64,000 bases of DNA from Bryum argenteum (Eukaryota; Streptophyta; Bryopsida; Bryales; Bryaceae): positions 9,468,727 through 9,532,726 of the forward strand of contig CM073327.1 in NCBI GenBank assembly GCA_037043015.1. Direction: 5' to 3'. The notes below the pieces were generated by a model, which was given only the letters and a program-made list of their open reading frames with translations, ran no database searches and had not been told where the DNA came from. The translations under genes were made by a program, and so were the position numbers. Shown here one piece after another: positions 60,928 through 64,000 of the stretch (position 1 is the stretch's first letter; each line of letters starts with the position of its first letter).

Positions 60928-61135
60928 CACAATCTCACATCCAAATTTGAAACACCCAAAATCTTACCTAGAAAATCACAATCCTAAAACAATCCATGAT
61001 TGCAAGTTGTTTGAAATTCAAAAATGTAGCATATTTGAACATGCACCATGTCACATTCAAATTTCAAAGCCACAAAATCACACCTACAAAATCACTCCTA
61101 AAACAACCCATCAATGCCAAAGATTTGAAATTTGA
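60928..61135. repeat. Diverged ~115-bp tandem duplication
   Basis: Two successive segments share CACAT(C/T)CAAATTT, AAAATC(A/T)(C/T)ACCTA and CCTAAAACAA(T/C)CCAT in the same order. They lie upstream of the first open region of the putative element. Confidence 0.7.
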
Positions 61136-61220
61136 ATTTCAAAGTAAATAGAGTTGTCAACAAATCTGCCCCACTTGCCATTGATTTGCTCAATTCCTAC
61201 CTTTCTCTATCACCCATAAA

Positions 61221-61617
61221 ATGGCAACACAAATGGAGACCTTGCTTTGCGCTGCAAAAGAGGAGTTAGTGAGGTGGGGAAGAGAAGAGAAGGGTTTAGG
61301 AGAACAACAATTTGTCTTTTTGTTAGAATTGTTGAATAGGGATGTGCTTTTGAGTTTGCCATGCTCTTCCAAGGTGGAGAAGTGTGACACACCCCAAGGC
61401 ATACGCCATTTGTTTTATCACCATGTAAGCAACATTTTGGGGTGGAAGGAGAGAGTGTCTGAGGGAGACAAGAGAGGAATTAGTCCATTGTTATATGGTT
61501 TAGTTAGGCAAATTTGGCCTAATGAGCAAAATGCCAACAACCAAGAGCAAATCAGCAGCTCTATCAAGGGAGATGGAGGGGGCTCTATATGTGCAAGAAG
61601 AAGTCAACAGTTACCAG
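61221..61617 (+). CDS. Unknown protein, possible first exon in the element
   Basis: An ATG-initiated frame of about 132 residues, mostly helical (METLLCAAKEELVRWGREEK, FVFLLELLNRDVLLSLPCSS, HHVSNILGWKERV, LLYGLVRQIWP), ends at a good splice donor (TTACCAG/GTAAGC). The frame remains open to 61733 if unspliced. A plausible acceptor ending CAAAG at 62022 would join it in frame to the next open region. No family recognised. It could be the N-terminus of the transposase gene, a second element gene, or captured host sequence. Confidence 0.35.
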
Positions 61618-61937
61618 GTAAGCTCCTACTCACCTCCTCTTTGCACACATCCAGATTTTCAAATTTTGAGTCCTCTTCACATACTAATTTACCAATTTAT
61701 TGCATGGCCATGAGGTTTCATACTACTTCATAACTTGTAGAGGAGAAGATAACTTACATTTGGAGAACAGTTGGTCCCTTCATCAAATCAAAATCCATGT
61801 CGCATTGCTTCCATAACTTGGCAAAAATGCTCCCTTGTCATGCATGCTGCCTCTGGTATCAATCAAGCATAGGAGGTTATAATGAAGAATAGTAAATTGA
61901 ACTCAACAGCCTAGATCTAGCAATTCAATCAACTAAG

Positions 61938-61997
61938 TTGAAAACTAAGCTTGTAATTGAAAACTAAGCTTGTGATTGAAAACTAAGCTTGTGATTG
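61938..61997. repeat. 19-bp tandem repeat, 3 copies
   Basis: TTGAAAACTAAGCTTGTGA is repeated three times, just before the second open region (in its presumed intron). Confidence 0.88.
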
Positions 61998-62022
61998 TAA
62001 GCTTTTTATTACCTGATCAAAG

Positions 62023-63284
62023 TGATTCGGTGGGGGCTCCAGGGAATCCAGGGACTCCTGGTCCGGCCAAACGAAAGCGCCTCCGTTGCAAGCCTCTCTA
62101 CCGGCGGAGGCAACAGAGGTCACGATCAAGCAGCAGCGAAGGTAGCCAAGGTTGCACCGCTGGGGAGGTTGGAGAGCATACTGGAGATGCCAAGGGAGAG
62201 ACTCAATATCACGAAGATCATGATGGCAACACCCGCCGACAGGGGAGGAGCTCAACCTGTGTTACGGACGACAAGCCAAAGTCAGGAATCACAAGGTAGG
62301 GGGCGGATGGCAGTACGACCGCCGTGGAGGCCTATAGGGCGCCGCAGCACAGACAGCTTGATCGGGACGGAGATCACCAGGCCCGAGCGACATCAGACTA
62401 GCGGAGTCGGGGCAGCCGGGACCTCACCATCCGGTGTAGCGGCGTCGAAGGGGCTGGGCCACACGTCGGGGACCTCCAGATTGGGTGTAGCCGCCTTGGG
62501 TATGCCGATGGCGACGGGGTCTTCAAAGTCGGGGACCTCAAGATCGAGCACCAGGGATCTGTCGACGGCCGCAGTGCCTGCCAGGGAAGCGGGACCGGCT
62601 GCTTCAACAAGAAGTCAGCGCAGCCAAGGGACGAAGACACATCAACAACCAGCAGAGTCCACTGCGTCCAAGAGGCGGAAGGGACTATCAACCTCGAAGT
62701 TGCCTGTAACACACATCAAGCACCCGAGAAGGAGAAGCACAGAAGTCATGAAAATCATAAGTCCGCTAGTCCATGAGAACTTACCTTCGAGACTTGCTCC
62801 AAGAAAGAGAAACCGTGTAGATCTAGGTCGCGGCAGACGAAGATCAGGGCTCGGATCTGGCAAGGATCCGAATTTGCCACGTCAAATTGTTGACCCTGTA
62901 GAAGTTAGAGTACTCTTGAGAAGTCTCGATCGAGATTCTAATGTCATAGAAGAAGATGACGATAGTGTGGAGCAGTGGGTGAGAGGAACAGCCATCAGGA
63001 GCTTTGTGTGTCCTGTGTCATCTAGATTAATCTATGTGGTCGAAATTGACGATGAAACTAGGGAAATTCATTTTGGTGAGATTGCAAGCATTTACGCTCA
63101 TTATCACGTGCAGGAAGGTGAAGAAGAAGAGAGTTTTGAAGAACCTGGAGATGAAGCCGTTGGTAATGAGAGTGAGTTTGAGGACACCGATTCAGAAGAT
63201 GAACTCGATCTTCTGCTCACCATGGACGATCTTGGCAACGGGCAATTGCAACAACACGGTCACGACGGCGTCCACTTGCAATAA
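62023..63284 (+). CDS. Basic/acidic low-complexity protein region of the element
   Basis: A ~420-residue open frame without an ATG at its beginning, so probably an exon or a later-starting gene (first ATG gives MPRERLNITK). The first two thirds are Ser/Arg/Gly-rich, with imperfect repeats around GTS..GVAA and basic clusters KHPRRRST and RKRNRVDLGRGRRR that could serve as nuclear localisation signals. A compact segment follows (QWVRGTAIRSFVCPVSSRLI, YVVEIDDETREIHFGEIASI), then a strongly acidic tail (EDTDSEDELDLLL). piggyBac transposases often have acidic N-terminal regions. It ends at TAA 63282-63284, in the same frame as the transposase start downstream. Confidence 0.4.
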
Positions 63285-63425
63285 TGCACGGGCGGGGCTA
63301 CACCCCAGACGGTGAGTGCGGACGGCGATCACGGTGAGCAGAGTCCGCAGCACTTCAGCGGAGGGGGCATCGTGGGAGCCAACCTCAACGGCACCTTATC
63401 GAGATCCAGTGGATGAGATCCGCGC

Positions 63426-64000
63426 ATGGCGGATCCAGCCAACTCAGCAGAGGGCGCGCCTTCCGTGGCAGCGTCACTTGACTCAGGCGCCGGGCTCCAA
63501 GGCGGGCCCCATGCAGGCCGTGTGGAGCCACAAGTCTCCGAAGCCAGGAGCCAGCAGAGCCCAGTGGGGACTGAGCCCGTGGGTAATGGTGGGCTAAGGG
63601 TCCGCTTAGAGAGCCCCCAGTGCAGCATGGGTGTTTCTGAAAGGGAGGGGGCATGTTCTTTGGATACTTCCGAGCGTATTTCTGAGCCCCAACCCCTGCG
63701 TACAATGGTAAGTGAGCCCTCTAATGGGGAAAGGGGCAAAGGAAAGGAGGTTCCAATTGGGCCAAGAGATTGGAACAATGGGCCAACGTTCAAGGAGTGT
63801 TACAAGGATGAATATTGGGGCCAGTTTGTGTCAAAGTATACCCATGATGATGTTGTGTTCACGGGTCCTAGTGAGGGTCCGCCATATGTTTTTAGGAAAA
63901 TTTCCCCCGTATTAGACTTGTTTCACAAATTCTTCACAAAGAAGACTTTGAGGAAAATAATTAGAGAGAGCAACCGTTACGCCTCCTCTATTGATCCGGC
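63426..64000 (+). CDS. piggyBac-like transposase, N-terminal part (cut by window end)
   Basis: An open frame from ATG 63426 (the frame is open from 63417) to the last base, about 191 residues visible. The first ~100 residues are low-complexity. Then come FKECYKDEYWGQFVSKYTH, DDVVFTGPSEGPPYVF and DLFHKFFTKKTLRKIIRESN-RYASSIDP. The last block corresponds to the start of the DDE_Tnp_1_7 domain of piggyBac transposases (FFTDEL..IVEETNRYA type). The catalytic Asp triad and cysteine-rich tail lie beyond the window. Whether it is spliced to the upstream frame or translated separately is unclear: a strong donor (ACG/GTGAGT, about 63311) lies after the upstream stop. Confidence 0.65.
   Translation, partial: MADPANSAEGAPSVAASLDSGAGLQGGPHAGRVEPQVSEARSQQSPVGTEPVGNGGLRVRLESPQCSMGVSEREGACSLDTSERISEPQPLRTMVSEPSNGERGKGKEVPIGPRDWNNGPTFKECYKDEYWGQFVSKYTHDDVVFTGPSEGPPYVFRKISPVLDLFHKFFTKKTLRKIIRESNRYASSIDP

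Larger units (their letters stand above)
60370..64000 (+). mobile_element. Left part of a probable autonomous piggyBac-like element
   Basis: TTAACCCTTAAGCGGGCC at 60370 resembles the left ends of the MITEs (TTAACCCTTAAACGCCCA). Downstream follow two open regions and, from about 63.43 kb, the start of a protein with the piggyBac transposase hallmark FFTKK..RKIIRESNRYA. No matching right end lies inside the window, so the element is cut by the window edge. The assignment of 60370 as its true terminus is inference; a transposase-bearing element with a different left border is possible. Confidence 0.5.

Noticed and set aside
62022-62024. Start codon for the 420-residue frame at its first position
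   Set aside because: The codon is GTG preceded by CAAAG, which fits a splice acceptor much better than a translation start in a plant nuclear gene.

Overview
The window is nuclear DNA of a land plant. It carries a plastid-targeted glucose-6-phosphate isomerase, two copies of the splicing factor SMU1, a PS1-like PINc protein and a MIR166 cluster. All protein genes are split by GT-AG introns of roughly 70-550 bp. The PGI and SMU1 proteins are close to, but not typical of, flowering-plant versions, and the gene-poor stretches are AT-rich and full of small DNA transposons. A non-seed plant (bryophyte or lycophyte) is the best guess; the species cannot be fixed from sequence alone.

Layout. 1-5.3 kb: decayed repeats, including a 95-bp tandem array. 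5.4-10.9 kb: GC-rich promoter/leader and a nine-exon gene (+) for a PINc-domain protein with an internal KEN motif. 10.9-15.9 kb: gene-free AT-rich DNA. 15.9-18.9 kb: a compositionally distinct island holding three tandem MIR166 hairpins transcribed from the minus strand. 19-34 kb: a repeat landscape of tRNA-like SINEs, PIF/Harbinger-like MITEs with TAA/TTA duplications, and TTAA-bounded elements. 34.2-38.2 kb (-) and 47.0-50.8 kb (+): two intact, divergently oriented SMU1 genes forming a ~4 kb inverted duplication around an 8.8 kb spacer. The spacer holds a kinase pseudogene and more TTAA elements. 51.7-56.3 kb (-): PGI, tail-to-tail with the second SMU1. 57-60.3 kb: no genes seen. 60.4-64.0 kb: the left part of a probable autonomous piggyBac-like element, with a TTAACCC terminus, two upstream open regions and the start of a transposase that runs off the window.

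The most unusual aspect is the link between two observations. Many short elements in the window end in TTAA-CCC(C/T)TAAA(C/G)G type inverted repeats, and the right edge carries what looks like a piggyBac-family transposase, a superfamily not commonly reported from land plants. The second is the tandem MIR166 cluster, whose hairpins carry distinct mature variants. The third is the SMU1 inverted duplication, whose two arms are near-identical except for a sharply diverged island at exons 8-9.
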